A stretch of 11,706 bases of DNA from Microcaldota archaeon. Its GTDB lineage: Archaea > Micrarchaeota > Micrarchaeia > Micrarchaeales > Micrarchaeaceae. Shown piece after piece: positions 6,079 to 11,706 of this stretch; within the stretch, counting starts at the first letter, position 1; each line of letters opens with the position of its first letter. Under the pieces are notes generated by a model. It was not told the DNA's origin and did no database searches. It worked only from the letters and a program-made list of their open reading frames with translations. The stretch lies in NCBI GenBank assembly GCA_021834785.1, contig JAKBRJ010000021.1, positions 1 through 11,706 on the forward strand, read 5' to 3'. The position numbers were made by a program, and so were the translations under genes.

Positions 6079-6585
6079 ATGGCTGATAAAATACAAAAAC
6101 CGGAAATGATAAAGCTGAACTTAATGCGGGGACCGCGGGATAAGGTGAAGGTTGTGACTGCAAAGCTAAAAAGCGGCCTTATAGAATATCCCGGGATGGA
6201 CCAGAATGAGCCCATCGTCTGGCTTGGCACTCCGCAGCATGCGCTATTTGATGTTACATCGAAGAAGTCTGAGCTCTTTTATGATGTTACGAGGCACTCG
6301 CTTCTCAAGCTCAGCGAGCTGGGCGGCGTACCGCAGACTGACGCAATAGCTGACCTGACAAAATACTTTGTAATAGCGTCTGAAAAGACTAAAGAGAATA
6401 TGATGGCGAAGGATATGGGCAATAACCTGGGAAAATGGACGCTTGGCATAATATTTATCGTTGCGCTTGTGGCTATGGTCTTCATTTACCTCATGGCATC
6501 GCATGCTCCTGGGGGCGCCGCTGCGGCTTCTGGGCCTGCTAAATCTATAGCCAACGCCACTCTTATCCATATTAATACTTCATAA
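6079..6585 (+). CDS. C-terminally anchored membrane protein with a soluble N-domain, function unknown
   Basis: The 168-residue product has a soluble N-terminal domain (about 1-115) with mixed strand and helix character and many Lys and Arg at its start. A single membrane helix follows at about 120-140, then a 28-residue tail rich in Gly and Ala with Asn-Ala-Thr and Asn-Thr-Ser sequons near the very end. The likely orientation has the large domain in the cytoplasm and the short tail outside. The gene starts four bases after the previous stop. I do not recognise the N-domain. The arrangement would suit an anchor that recruits a cytoplasmic machine, such as one of the two ATPases of this operon, to the membrane. 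Confidence 0.7.
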   Translation: MADKIQKPEMIKLNLMRGPRDKVKVVTAKLKSGLIEYPGMDQNEPIVWLGTPQHALFDVTSKKSELFYDVTRHSLLKLSELGGVPQTDAIADLTKYFVIASEKTKENMMAKDMGNNLGKWTLGIIFIVALVAMVFIYLMASHAPGGAAAASGPAKSIANATLIHINTS

Positions 6586-6595
6586 GGCGATAGAA

Positions 6596-7150
6596 ATGGC
6601 ATTTGACGAAGAGCAGATCCAGACACCGCAAACCCAAAGCAGCCGTGCAATGAGTGAAGATCCCTCATACCATGCCATAAAAGTATTCAACATGATAGAA
6701 GATTCATTGTGGGAGCAATTCGATCTGCTCGGCAATGCAGTTTCAATAGATCATGTTGTCCACATAGCAAAAGAGGTTAGGGTGCTTCTGCTCAGAGGGG
6801 ATAAAGTATGGAATGAAATAAAGAAAGCAGTTGAGATACAGGCCAGCGGATTAAAAATAAGGGCTACTGCTTTTTCATACAAAGGAGAATTTAGTGCCTA
6901 CGCTGCGGAAATACTAAAATACCTCAAGATAGCTTCGAATGCCGGTTTTCTTGCCTTCAACGGCAGCCCTGAAGAGCAGGAACTGGCGCAAAATTATCTT
7001 GAGCTTCCGTCTAACGAACGAATGGGATGGCTCATGAGGAACGTGGAAGGGAAGATTTTGGATGCAACTGAAAAATGGGGAGAACTTGCAGCTGAGATAA
7101 ATTTCACAATGCCCATCAATATCAAGGATACCCGAGACCCTTTTTTATGA
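6596..7150 (+). CDS. Soluble helical protein, function unknown
   Basis: This 184-residue protein starts with ATG ten bases after the previous stop and ends in an ATGA overlap with the ATPase gene, so the two are probably coupled. The first 25 residues are polar (Gln, Glu, Ser, Thr) and likely flexible. The rest is predicted to be mostly helical, with no membrane segment and no cysteine. An Ile-Asp-His-Val-Val-His-Ile motif and a Trp-containing repeat (Leu-Trp, Val-Trp, Gly-Trp, Lys-Trp) give it a compact folded look. I recognise no family. The coupling to the ATPase suggests an adaptor, portal or cofactor for it, which is inference from order alone. Confidence 0.68.
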   Translation: MAFDEEQIQTPQTQSSRAMSEDPSYHAIKVFNMIEDSLWEQFDLLGNAVSIDHVVHIAKEVRVLLLRGDKVWNEIKKAVEIQASGLKIRATAFSYKGEFSAYAAEILKYLKIASNAGFLAFNGSPEEQELAQNYLELPSNERMGWLMRNVEGKILDATEKWGELAAEINFTMPINIKDTRDPFL

Positions 7151-8181
7151 TGGCGGCTGCCTTGCAGATTCCCTACACCGAGGAGGATTTTAAAATTTAC
7201 CGGGAGTGGACAAAGAATCACGATGTAAGAAGAATCGCCTTCACGAATGCGTTATACAGGGTTAAGACTGGAGGGCATATACAGACAGTAATAAGCGGAG
7301 AGTATAATCATGGCAAAAGCACCACTGGAATATTGCTTACCAGGTGGGATACGATATATACTAGAGATCTGCTAAAACATTATGAAGATCCGCGCTACGA
7401 AAAAGCTGTAAAGCACCTGCATTTCAATGTAAAGCACTCGATAATAATCAGCCCCAAGGATCCTGCTTCTAAATATATTTCGAACCCTCAATTTTTAAGG
7501 CCTTATGAAATTGATGAAGGATATCTGTGGGCCACAACCCAGGAGTCCTCGGAAAAGAAAACAACAAAGCTGAGGGATAATATAACACAGAACAGGAAAA
7601 TGAGCGCAAGCATGTACTGGATCTATCCTAACATCTTCAAAATGCCAAGCATGCTCCTTGAACTGATGATGGAAGCAATCCATAAGACTTCTCCCCAGCA
7701 AGGCATAATGCTTGCACCCAGCACCGTAATCCAGATAAAAGAGAAATTTGACAAGGAAAAAATAGAAAAGTACGCAAAAAAGCCAAAGTTTTTTGCGCGC
7801 TCCATGAAATGGCACTCAGCATTTATCTTTTATCCTCACTTTCCAAGGCTAAAGGGGGCAGCATGGGAAAACTACCTTAGAAAATATGAACAGTACAAGA
7901 TTACCGATAAGCCAGAGGAAAAAACCGAGAGCACTAAGGTAAAATTCTTTAAGCAGCTCGATGAGCTTATTGGCAAGAATGTGATAACGGTTAGCAGCAA
8001 ACTTGATTTAATTTCATACATAAAAGAAGCGATCCAGACATCAGGCAAACATTACGCATCCGATGCAGTTCCAACACTGCTGGCAAATGAGTATATGGAA
8101 TGGAAGACTGATGAGATGTCTCAGAAGCTTTTGGACAGCCTGACTAAGATAGGAATCAAAAAATTAGATTTAAGTGAGTGA
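7147..8181 (+). CDS. P-loop ATPase, DNA packaging or translocation type (FtsK/HerA/Zot-like), tentative
   Basis: The 344-residue protein has a Walker A motif Gly51-Glu-Tyr-Asn-His-Gly56-Lys57-Ser58-Thr59 after a beta-strand (Thr-Val-Ile-Ser). Near 119-125 Pro-Tyr-Glu-Ile-Asp123-Glu124-Gly fits a Walker B with a catalytic glutamate. About 25 residues later comes Asn-Arg150-Lys151-Met, then an aromatic strand ending in Tyr-Pro-Asn. That arrangement is seen in packaging and transfer ATPases that pump DNA, where a basic residue and a following strand sense the nucleotide. The C-terminal part (about 190-344) is Lys-rich with no recognised motif. The Asn-His-Gly-Lys-Ser-Thr loop looks superficially like translation GTPases, but their G2-G4 motifs are absent. 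Start 7147 overlaps the previous stop; a second ATG lies at 7150. A role in moving element DNA is the best guess. Replication or partition ATPases remain possible. Confidence 0.65.
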   Translation: MMAAALQIPYTEEDFKIYREWTKNHDVRRIAFTNALYRVKTGGHIQTVISGEYNHGKSTTGILLTRWDTIYTRDLLKHYEDPRYEKAVKHLHFNVKHSIIISPKDPASKYISNPQFLRPYEIDEGYLWATTQESSEKKTTKLRDNITQNRKMSASMYWIYPNIFKMPSMLLELMMEAIHKTSPQQGIMLAPSTVIQIKEKFDKEKIEKYAKKPKFFARSMKWHSAFIFYPHFPRLKGAAWENYLRKYEQYKITDKPEEKTESTKVKFFKQLDELIGKNVITVSSKLDLISYIKEAIQTSGKHYASDAVPTLLANEYMEWKTDEMSQKLLDSLTKIGIKKLDLSE

Positions 8182-8763
8182 ATGGATTACGAAAAATATG
8201 TGAAAGGGTGGTATGCCAAGATTGCCTTGAAGGGCACAAGGATATCTTTCCAGTACAAATGGGAGAGTGCAGCAGTAGCAAGCCAGTGCTTTTTTAACAT
8301 GAATGCGGTGATGAACAACAACGCTGTGAAACTGCTTTCCGCCGTGCCTGATTCATTTGCAGACAAATTTGAAAAAGGCGAGCCTCTTGAGCTTACCGCA
8401 GAGAACCGCAAGTATGCGGAAATATTCTTGCGTGCGCAGAATTATATGCGTACAATAAGCAATATTTCAAATACGTATTTGCCTCCGCTCATAGAGATAA
8501 TACTTCAGAATCACGCCCAGATAGATCCTGGCATCTATAAATATTTTATTGGCACCCGGGCTGTGCTGGAAAGCTATGCACAGGCAGCCCAGGCGCAGGT
8601 TGTAGAAATAGACAATTCAATCAATGCATCCTTCGGCAACCTTGACGAGTTAAGGATGGGCCTTGCAAGCACATTCCTGAAGACTGAAAGTGACTTAAAA
8701 ACTACTATTAATAAATTTGCAGTTGCACTTTCTATTGAAGATATAATAAAGGTGGAAGCATGA
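8182..8763 (+). CDS. Soluble helical protein, function unknown
   Basis: This 193-residue protein starts directly after the stop of the P-loop ATPase, with no gap, and overlaps the next gene by four bases (ATGA). It is mainly helical, with Ala, Gln, Asn and Ile-rich stretches and long runs that could form coiled coils near 125-190. One cysteine occurs near the start (Ser-Gln-Cys-Phe-Phe). There is no signal peptide, no membrane helix and no catalytic motif that I can see. Position immediately behind the ATPase makes it a plausible partner or substrate of that enzyme. No family is recognised. Confidence 0.68.
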   Translation: MDYEKYVKGWYAKIALKGTRISFQYKWESAAVASQCFFNMNAVMNNNAVKLLSAVPDSFADKFEKGEPLELTAENRKYAEIFLRAQNYMRTISNISNTYLPPLIEIILQNHAQIDPGIYKYFIGTRAVLESYAQAAQAQVVEIDNSINASFGNLDELRMGLASTFLKTESDLKTTINKFAVALSIEDIIKVEA

Positions 8764-9104
8764 AAATGAAAGCGGATAAAATGATTTTTGGGAACTTGGC
8801 TGGAGTAAAAGATTATAAGAATTTGGAGAAGCTTGTAAAGGATTTTGAGCGGGCATCATCTGATTATAAAGAAGTAGAAGATCCGCGGAAGAAAGTAAAG
8901 ATGGAAATGCTTAAAATAGAGATAAAAGAGCTTCTTCCCGAAGTTGAAGAAGGGCTGAAAAGGATTATAGACATCTATTCCAATGCAGCAAAAGACATGA
9001 CTGAGGATAATGCAGTATATACTATTCAGTCTGTGCGCTCATTCCTTTCAGAACTGAAAGAAATGCAGAAAAATGTAAGCTCCTATGAAGGTATGGTGGG
9101 ATGA
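8760..9104 (+). CDS. Small highly charged coiled-coil protein, function unknown
   Basis: This 114-residue protein is almost entirely helical and strongly charged: Lys and Glu alternate through about 20-75, with hydrophobic residues spaced as in a coiled coil. It has no cysteine, Trp or membrane segment. It overlaps the previous gene by four bases (ATGA) and is followed directly by the C2H2 protein. Small charged helical proteins next to a Vps4-type AAA+ ATPase bring ESCRT-III/CdvB proteins to mind, but this one is much shorter and shows no MIT-interacting motif that I can identify. A scaffold or tail-fibre type subunit is equally possible. Confidence 0.65.
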   Translation: MKMKADKMIFGNLAGVKDYKNLEKLVKDFERASSDYKEVEDPRKKVKMEMLKIEIKELLPEVEEGLKRIIDIYSNAAKDMTEDNAVYTIQSVRSFLSELKEMQKNVSSYEGMVG

Positions 9105-9476
9105 ATGGCAGGCACTACTGTAATTAAGCCGGATGGCACAATCGAAATAACATATAATGACAATAAACAGGTAAAGATTGAACCTACGGCTGACATACTT
9201 ACAAACAAGTGTCCGCATGCGCACTGCCCTGCAGCCTTTCTCAGCCAGGATGACCTGAACAATCATCGCATTGTTGAGCATGGAGAGCTGCCGAAAAATT
9301 TATTTGATATACCTAAGCCCCCTAACCAGAAAAAGTATTTTAAAAGGGCATCCGTTTACCGCATGAGCGGTGCAATACAGAGGGAAAGCCTTAAGCATGC
9401 ACTTCTTGCAATAGGAATTAATATTTATGGTGAGGGCAGTCTGGTCAAGAAGCTTCTTAAAAAAGGGAAGAGATAA
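9105..9476 (+). CDS. C2H2 zinc-finger protein, likely nucleic-acid binding
   Basis: The 123-residue protein has one canonical C2H2 finger with Cys36, Cys41, His54 and His59 in C-x4-C-x12-H-x4-H spacing. Its core residues are Phe45 and Leu51 at the expected places. Before it lies a small beta-rich segment (Gly-Thr-Ile-Glu-Ile-Thr-Tyr). After it a basic tail (about 75-123) carries many Lys and Arg, including Lys-Lys-Leu-Leu-Lys-Lys-Gly-Lys-Arg at the end. Single C2H2 fingers are known in DNA-binding proteins of archaeal viruses and plasmids, so a transcription or packaging role fits. A GGTGGGATG stretch just upstream serves as ribosome-binding site, and its TAA overlaps the next ATG. The DNA-binding claim rests on the finger and the charge. 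Confidence 0.8.
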   Translation: MAGTTVIKPDGTIEITYNDNKQVKIEPTADILTNKCPHAHCPAAFLSQDDLNNHRIVEHGELPKNLFDIPKPPNQKKYFKRASVYRMSGAIQRESLKHALLAIGINIYGEGSLVKKLLKKGKR

Positions 9477-9652
9477 TGGATGAGATAAATATTGAAACAA
9501 AAAGCAGGAGTAGATACACTAAACGCATTACTTTCACCATGAGGCTTGACGAAGGGACTTATAATGCTATACTCAAGTATGCCGAAGCAAACCACGTTTC
9601 GAAAAGCATGGCTATAAGGGAGCTTATACAAAGAGGAGCAAATGGAAGCTGA
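9476..9652 (+). CDS. Ribbon-helix-helix (CopG/Arc-type) DNA-binding protein
   Basis: This short gene encodes 58 residues. After a basic start (Lys-Ser-Arg-Ser-Arg-Tyr-Thr-Lys-Arg) comes a strand Arg17-Ile-Thr-Phe-Thr-Met-Arg-Leu with alternating residues. Helix one follows at about 25-38, a turn with Asn-His-Val-Ser-Lys-Ser at 39-44, and helix two at about 44-54 ending in Ile-Gln-Arg-Gly-Ala. This is the ribbon-helix-helix pattern, in which a dimer inserts paired strands into the DNA major groove. Its ATG overlaps the previous stop by one base (TAATG), and its end overlaps the start of the AAA+ gene by 11 bases. It is a good candidate for the operon repressor, possibly acting at the inverted repeat at 4449-4487. 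An antitoxin role is unlikely, as no toxin partner is evident. Confidence 0.78.
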   Translation: MDEINIETKSRSRYTKRITFTMRLDEGTYNAILKYAEANHVSKSMAIRELIQRGANGS

Positions 9653-10862
9653 AGAACTGCGGGCAAAAGCTACAGATGCAATCAGCAGCGAAAAGTGGCT
9701 GAGGGCAGCGGCGTACTTGTCTTCTTCTCTTGAAAAAGACAATAAGCCTGAAGATGCTTATAATTTAATCGTATGCTACATCAAAGTGGGTGACCCGCTT
9801 AAGAGCCAGGCTGCGCTAAATAAATATGCGGATATACTTAAGAAGGAAGAAACGGAAGAGCTGCAGAATGAGATATATAAAATACATACACGCATGTCTA
9901 AGAATGAGCTGAAAGGCCTTGAGTGGTACAAAAGCAGTGTAACTCTGGATGATGTCATTGGATTGAATTCTGTAAAGAAGATTGTAAAGGAAAAGATAAT
10001 ATTGCCTATGCAGAATCAAGGTGTTTATAAAGAATTCGGTGTCAGGACCGGGGGCGGATTTATCTTGTATGGGCCGCCAGGGACTGGAAAGACACTTCTT
10101 GCCAAAGCAATCGCAGGAGAAACCGGCATACGCATGCTGATAGCCAATGTCAAGGAGCTTGTAAGCAAATATCAGGGCGAGTCATCGAAGAATATAAGCG
10201 TCATATTCAACCAGGCCAGGGAAGGCGGCCCTGCGATTATATTTTTTGATGAGATTGATGCACTGGCGCAGTCCAGGACTGGTAGCAGTGTTTCAAGCAC
10301 CGGCGGCGAAGATAGAAGGATAGCCAATGCGCTGCTTACCGAGCTTGATGGAACGCAGGCTGACAACAGCAACGTTTACGTGATCGGCTCTACCAACATA
10401 CCCTGGGAGCTTGATGATGCGATAACGAGATCAGGCAGGTTTAACCAATTTATTTATGTGCCGCCTCCTGGACTGAAGGAAAGGTCGGCGCTTTTCAGGT
10501 ATTACTGTTCGAAAATCAAGGCTGCCAGGATAAATTATTTTGCGCTCGCGCTTAAAACATTCGGGTTTAGCCCTGCGGATATAGCTTCGGTCTGCAAGTC
10601 TTCCGCAGAGCATTTGCTGGCAGAGTTATTGGCTCATGGGAAAGCTCTCAGGCCGCTTGCAACAAAAGATTTGGAGTGGGGGATTAAACAGTTCCCGGAG
10701 CCGCCGCTGATAAAATCTTACGCTCTGGCTCTGGAAGCGCTTAGAGGTCAGGCTTGGGAAAAGGTACAGCAGTTCGGCCCTATGAAAAAGGATATAAAGT
10801 TTTTTGTGCAGAAAGGGAAGCAGAGGCGTGTCTTATATAATATGGCTGCTAAATTGATTTAG
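9642..10862 (+). CDS. Vps4-like AAA+ ATPase with TPR-like N-terminal region
   Basis: The 406-residue protein is a clear AAA+ ATPase of the Vps4/meiotic clade. Walker A is Gly144-Pro-Pro-Gly-Thr-Gly-Lys150-Thr151. The pore loop is Lys-Tyr177-Gln-Gly-Glu-Ser, and Walker B is Ile-Ile-Phe-Phe-Asp203-Glu204. Sensor 1 includes Ser-Thr-Asn252-Ile-Pro-Trp-Glu-Leu-Asp, a Vps4-like sequence, and the arginine fingers are Arg263 and Arg266. Such enzymes form hexamers that pull proteins through a central pore and, in archaea, disassemble ESCRT-III filaments. Residues 1-85 form paired helices resembling TPR repeats rather than a standard MIT domain, and probably bind a specific partner. An AAA lid and a basic tail follow. 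The start at 9642 has a GAGGAG site three bases upstream and overlaps the RHH gene by 11 bases. The ATPase call is firm, but the substrate is unknown. Confidence 0.92.
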   Translation: MEAEELRAKATDAISSEKWLRAAAYLSSSLEKDNKPEDAYNLIVCYIKVGDPLKSQAALNKYADILKKEETEELQNEIYKIHTRMSKNELKGLEWYKSSVTLDDVIGLNSVKKIVKEKIILPMQNQGVYKEFGVRTGGGFILYGPPGTGKTLLAKAIAGETGIRMLIANVKELVSKYQGESSKNISVIFNQAREGGPAIIFFDEIDALAQSRTGSSVSSTGGEDRRIANALLTELDGTQADNSNVYVIGSTNIPWELDDAITRSGRFNQFIYVPPPGLKERSALFRYYCSKIKAARINYFALALKTFGFSPADIASVCKSSAEHLLAELLAHGKALRPLATKDLEWGIKQFPEPPLIKSYALALEALRGQAWEKVQQFGPMKKDIKFFVQKGKQRRVLYNMAAKLI

Positions 10863-10872
10863 GTGTAAAAAT

Positions 10873-11157
10873 ATGGTAGAGCCAAAAATGCAGGAAAAAC
10901 CTGCGGCTGCGGTAAAGAATGAAAAAGAAGCTGAAACAGCAAAACCGACAGATAATAGATACTGGAATTACGTGCAGACCACGCGCATGATTGAAGCGCC
11001 GAAGGTTGCAGTGTTTTCTGGGGATGGTGGATTGATACTGGTGCCACTGGACAGGATTGGAAGGCCTGTGCTTGATTCGTCGCTCTTTCTTCCAGTCGAA
11101 ACTCTGGAAATACTCGCGGAGGCGATGGCTAAGCTTGAGGAAGAGGATAAGGATTAG
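10873..11157 (+). CDS. Small alpha/beta protein, function unknown
   Basis: This 94-residue soluble protein starts with a charged, Ala/Lys/Glu-rich flexible stretch (about 1-28) and continues with a compact part. Strands near 43-58 (Lys-Val-Ala-Val-Phe, Leu-Ile-Leu-Val-Pro-Leu) are followed by a C-terminal helix (about 75-92) ending in an acidic tail. The strand-then-helix ending recalls PC4-like single-strand DNA-binding domains, but the likeness is weak and I would not assign it. An AGGTG site lies seven bases before the ATG, and the gap to the AAA+ gene is ten bases. No cysteine or membrane segment is present. Confidence 0.65.
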   Translation: MVEPKMQEKPAAAVKNEKEAETAKPTDNRYWNYVQTTRMIEAPKVAVFSGDGGLILVPLDRIGRPVLDSSLFLPVETLEILAEAMAKLEEEDKD

Positions 11158-11160
11158 AGT

Positions 11161-11436
11161 ATGGGATTCCTGAAGATTGCCGTTATTTTGTTTTTTGCAG
11201 CGCTTGTTGCTATTATTGTGCTTCCGGCTTCGGTTTTGCATATGGTCGGAAAGCTTGTGTCTGGGCTGGGCGAGCTGGTTATGGCGAAGGTTCACGCTGC
11301 CTCATCGTATAACTCATCTGTGAATGGATCCGGAACCACTTTAGGATTGGGTCCTCCGGCACCGCTTAACCTTACAAACGGCACTAAGGTAACTAAAAAA
11401 GCGGCGAATCCGAATGTGATAATCAATGTTTCATGA
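11161..11436 (+). CDS. Membrane-anchored protein with a sequon-rich outer tail, function unknown
   Basis: The 91-residue product begins with a strongly hydrophobic helix (about 4-28), probably an uncleaved signal-anchor, then an amphipathic stretch to about 45. The rest is a polar, Gly/Ser/Asn/Pro-rich tail that holds five N-x-S/T sequons in about 45 residues: Asn-Ser-Ser, Asn-Gly-Ser, Asn-Leu-Thr, Asn-Gly-Thr and a final Asn-Val-Ser. The tail most likely faces outward and could be heavily glycosylated. It is the last gene of the long operon, three bases after the previous stop, and its 3' end overlaps the convergent - strand gene by 14 bases. No family is recognised; a surface or spike-like component is a guess. 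Confidence 0.7.
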   Translation: MGFLKIAVILFFAALVAIIVLPASVLHMVGKLVSGLGELVMAKVHAASSYNSSVNGSGTTLGLGPPAPLNLTNGTKVTKKAANPNVIINVS

Positions 11437-11605
11437 CTTCAGCAGCGGATGTCTTGGACTTATTTTTGAGTAAAAGAATTACCCCAATGGATGCAATCCA
11501 TGCTCCAAAAAAGACATCTACAAAATTTGACCGAAACAGGAACATAAACAAAAAGCCTGCTGCGATATACAAGAAAGGTATTACATTCATATATTTCTCA
11601 TTCAT
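11423..11605 (-). CDS. Small two-helix membrane protein, function unknown
   Basis: This 60-residue protein on the - strand has two hydrophobic helices (about 8-25 and 28-46), separated by a short Arg-Ser-Asn-Phe turn, and a polar Lys/Ser/Thr tail. The ATG at 11605 is preceded on its strand by GGGTGAGGGA, a reasonable ribosome-binding site. It converges with the long + strand operon and overlaps its last gene by 14 bases. The opposite frame in the same place (11433-11627) reads as a basic, irregular sequence and is a poorer candidate. The clear helix pattern and the start signal support a real gene, but the small size keeps confidence modest. It may mark the beginning of a - strand gene run or host DNA beyond the element. 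Confidence 0.55.
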   Translation of the reverse strand: MNEKYMNVIPFLYIAAGFLFMFLFRSNFVDVFFGAWIASIGVILLLKNKSKTSAAEVMKH

Positions 11606-11635
11606 TCCCTCACCCGCATATAGTTAACCTTCACA

Positions 11636-11706
11636 TTATGGGCACGCTTGCCTTCCCACATCCACAGGAACTGGGACTGCCGCAGGGACCGGAACCGGCG
11701 CCGGGA
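11636..11706 (-). CDS. Possible C-terminal end of a Pro/Val-rich protein, cut by the window edge
   Basis: One - strand frame reads as alternating Pro and Val/Ala residues, then Asp-Val-Gly-Arg-Gln-Ala-Cys-Pro, with a TAA at 11636-11638. The Pro and Val codons differ in their third base (GTT, GTC, GTG; CCG, CCA, CCT), as expected when selection keeps a protein repeat rather than a DNA repeat. The stop lies 30 bases upstream of the 60-residue membrane protein gene. Two other - strand frames are also open here: one arginine-rich frame ending at 11602, and one Gly/Cys-rich frame. With only 71 bases visible I cannot be sure which is real. Confidence 0.3.
   Translation of the reverse strand, partial: PAPVPVPAAVPVPVDVGRQACP

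Noticed and set aside
7297..7323. Translation-type GTPase, suggested by the Asn-His-Gly-Lys-Ser-Thr loop
   Set aside because: No Asp-x-x-Gly or Asn-Lys-x-Asp motif follows at the proper distances. The Asp-Glu plus Arg-Lys arrangement fits packaging-type ATPases better.
9642..9900. Classical MIT domain at the N-terminus of the AAA+ protein
   Set aside because: The helices have Ala-rich pairings and spacing closer to TPR repeats, and no MIT signature could be matched by eye.
10849..11295. 148-residue - strand frame
   Set aside because: It is antisense to two packed operon genes, is rich in His, Arg and Gln in an irregular way, and has no start signal.
11433..11627. 64-residue + strand frame at the right edge
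   Set aside because: It is complementary to the 60-residue two-helix protein, which has a better pattern and a ribosome-binding site.
1..11706. CRISPR array, tRNA or rRNA genes, tailed-phage portal, large terminase or HK97 capsid
   Set aside because: No repeated spacer pattern, cloverleaf or rRNA-like segment was noticed, and no protein showed hallmarks of those phage families.
11602..11706. Arginine-rich - strand frame ending in an overlap with the start of the 60-residue gene
   Set aside because: It is open to the window edge and its junction looks attractive, but most of its arginines use CGN codons, unlike the AGG/AGA habit of the neighbours. The Pro/Val frame was preferred, with low confidence.

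Overview
The window looks like about 11.7 kb of an archaeal mobile element: an integrated virus or plasmid-like element, or part of one. The archaeal signs are TATA-type promoter boxes, GGAGGT ribosome-binding sites with occasional TTG starts, AGG/AGA and ATA-rich codon use, a Vps4-like AAA+ ATPase, canonical C2H2 zinc fingers and an STT3-like GT-C membrane enzyme. The very compact run of small unrecognised genes suggests a small-genome lineage (DPANN, for example Micrarchaeota/ARMAN-like, or a Thermoplasmata relative). That placement is inference and no marker gene in the window settles it. No rRNA, tRNA, CRISPR array or replication initiator was seen.

Left block (1-2744, + strand): four small multi-pass membrane proteins (1-231, 233-730, 738-1091, 1918-2400) surround a short tyrosine recombinase (1091-1921) that carries a C2H2 zinc finger between its catalytic boxes. 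Stops and starts touch or overlap throughout. A separate promoter and a leader hairpin then serve an 88-residue protein with two hydrophobic helices (2478-2744). This has the form of a spindle-virus coat protein or a VirB2/CedA1-type pilin.

Middle (2799-4439, - strand): a 546-residue GT-C/STT3-like membrane protein, convergent with the two-helix protein and divergent from the large operon. The 121-base divergent intergenic region holds a nested inverted repeat, two TATA-like boxes and a strong Shine-Dalgarno sequence.

Right block (4561-11436, + strand): one tightly packed putative operon of 13 genes with gaps of 0-10 bases or short overlaps. It encodes a Cys/His zinc-binding protein, a small soluble helical protein, a two-helix membrane protein with two external cysteines, a tail-anchored membrane protein, a soluble helical protein, a P-loop ATPase of the packaging/translocation type, two more soluble helical proteins, a C2H2 finger protein, a 58-residue ribbon-helix-helix protein, a Vps4-like AAA+ ATPase with a TPR-like N-terminus, a small alpha/beta protein and a sequon-rich membrane-anchored protein. 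At the right edge the strand switches: a 60-residue two-helix membrane protein and possibly the Pro/Val-rich tail of another gene run on the - strand.

Working model (inference): the recombinase handles integration. The two-helix protein and the membrane set build a membrane-embedded particle or channel. The P-loop ATPase moves DNA and the Vps4-like ATPase remodels protein or membrane assemblies. The zinc-finger and RHH proteins regulate. The many N-x-S/T sequons in predicted outer segments, beside an STT3-like gene, suggest a glycosylated surface. Most structural-looking genes here have no family I can recognise.
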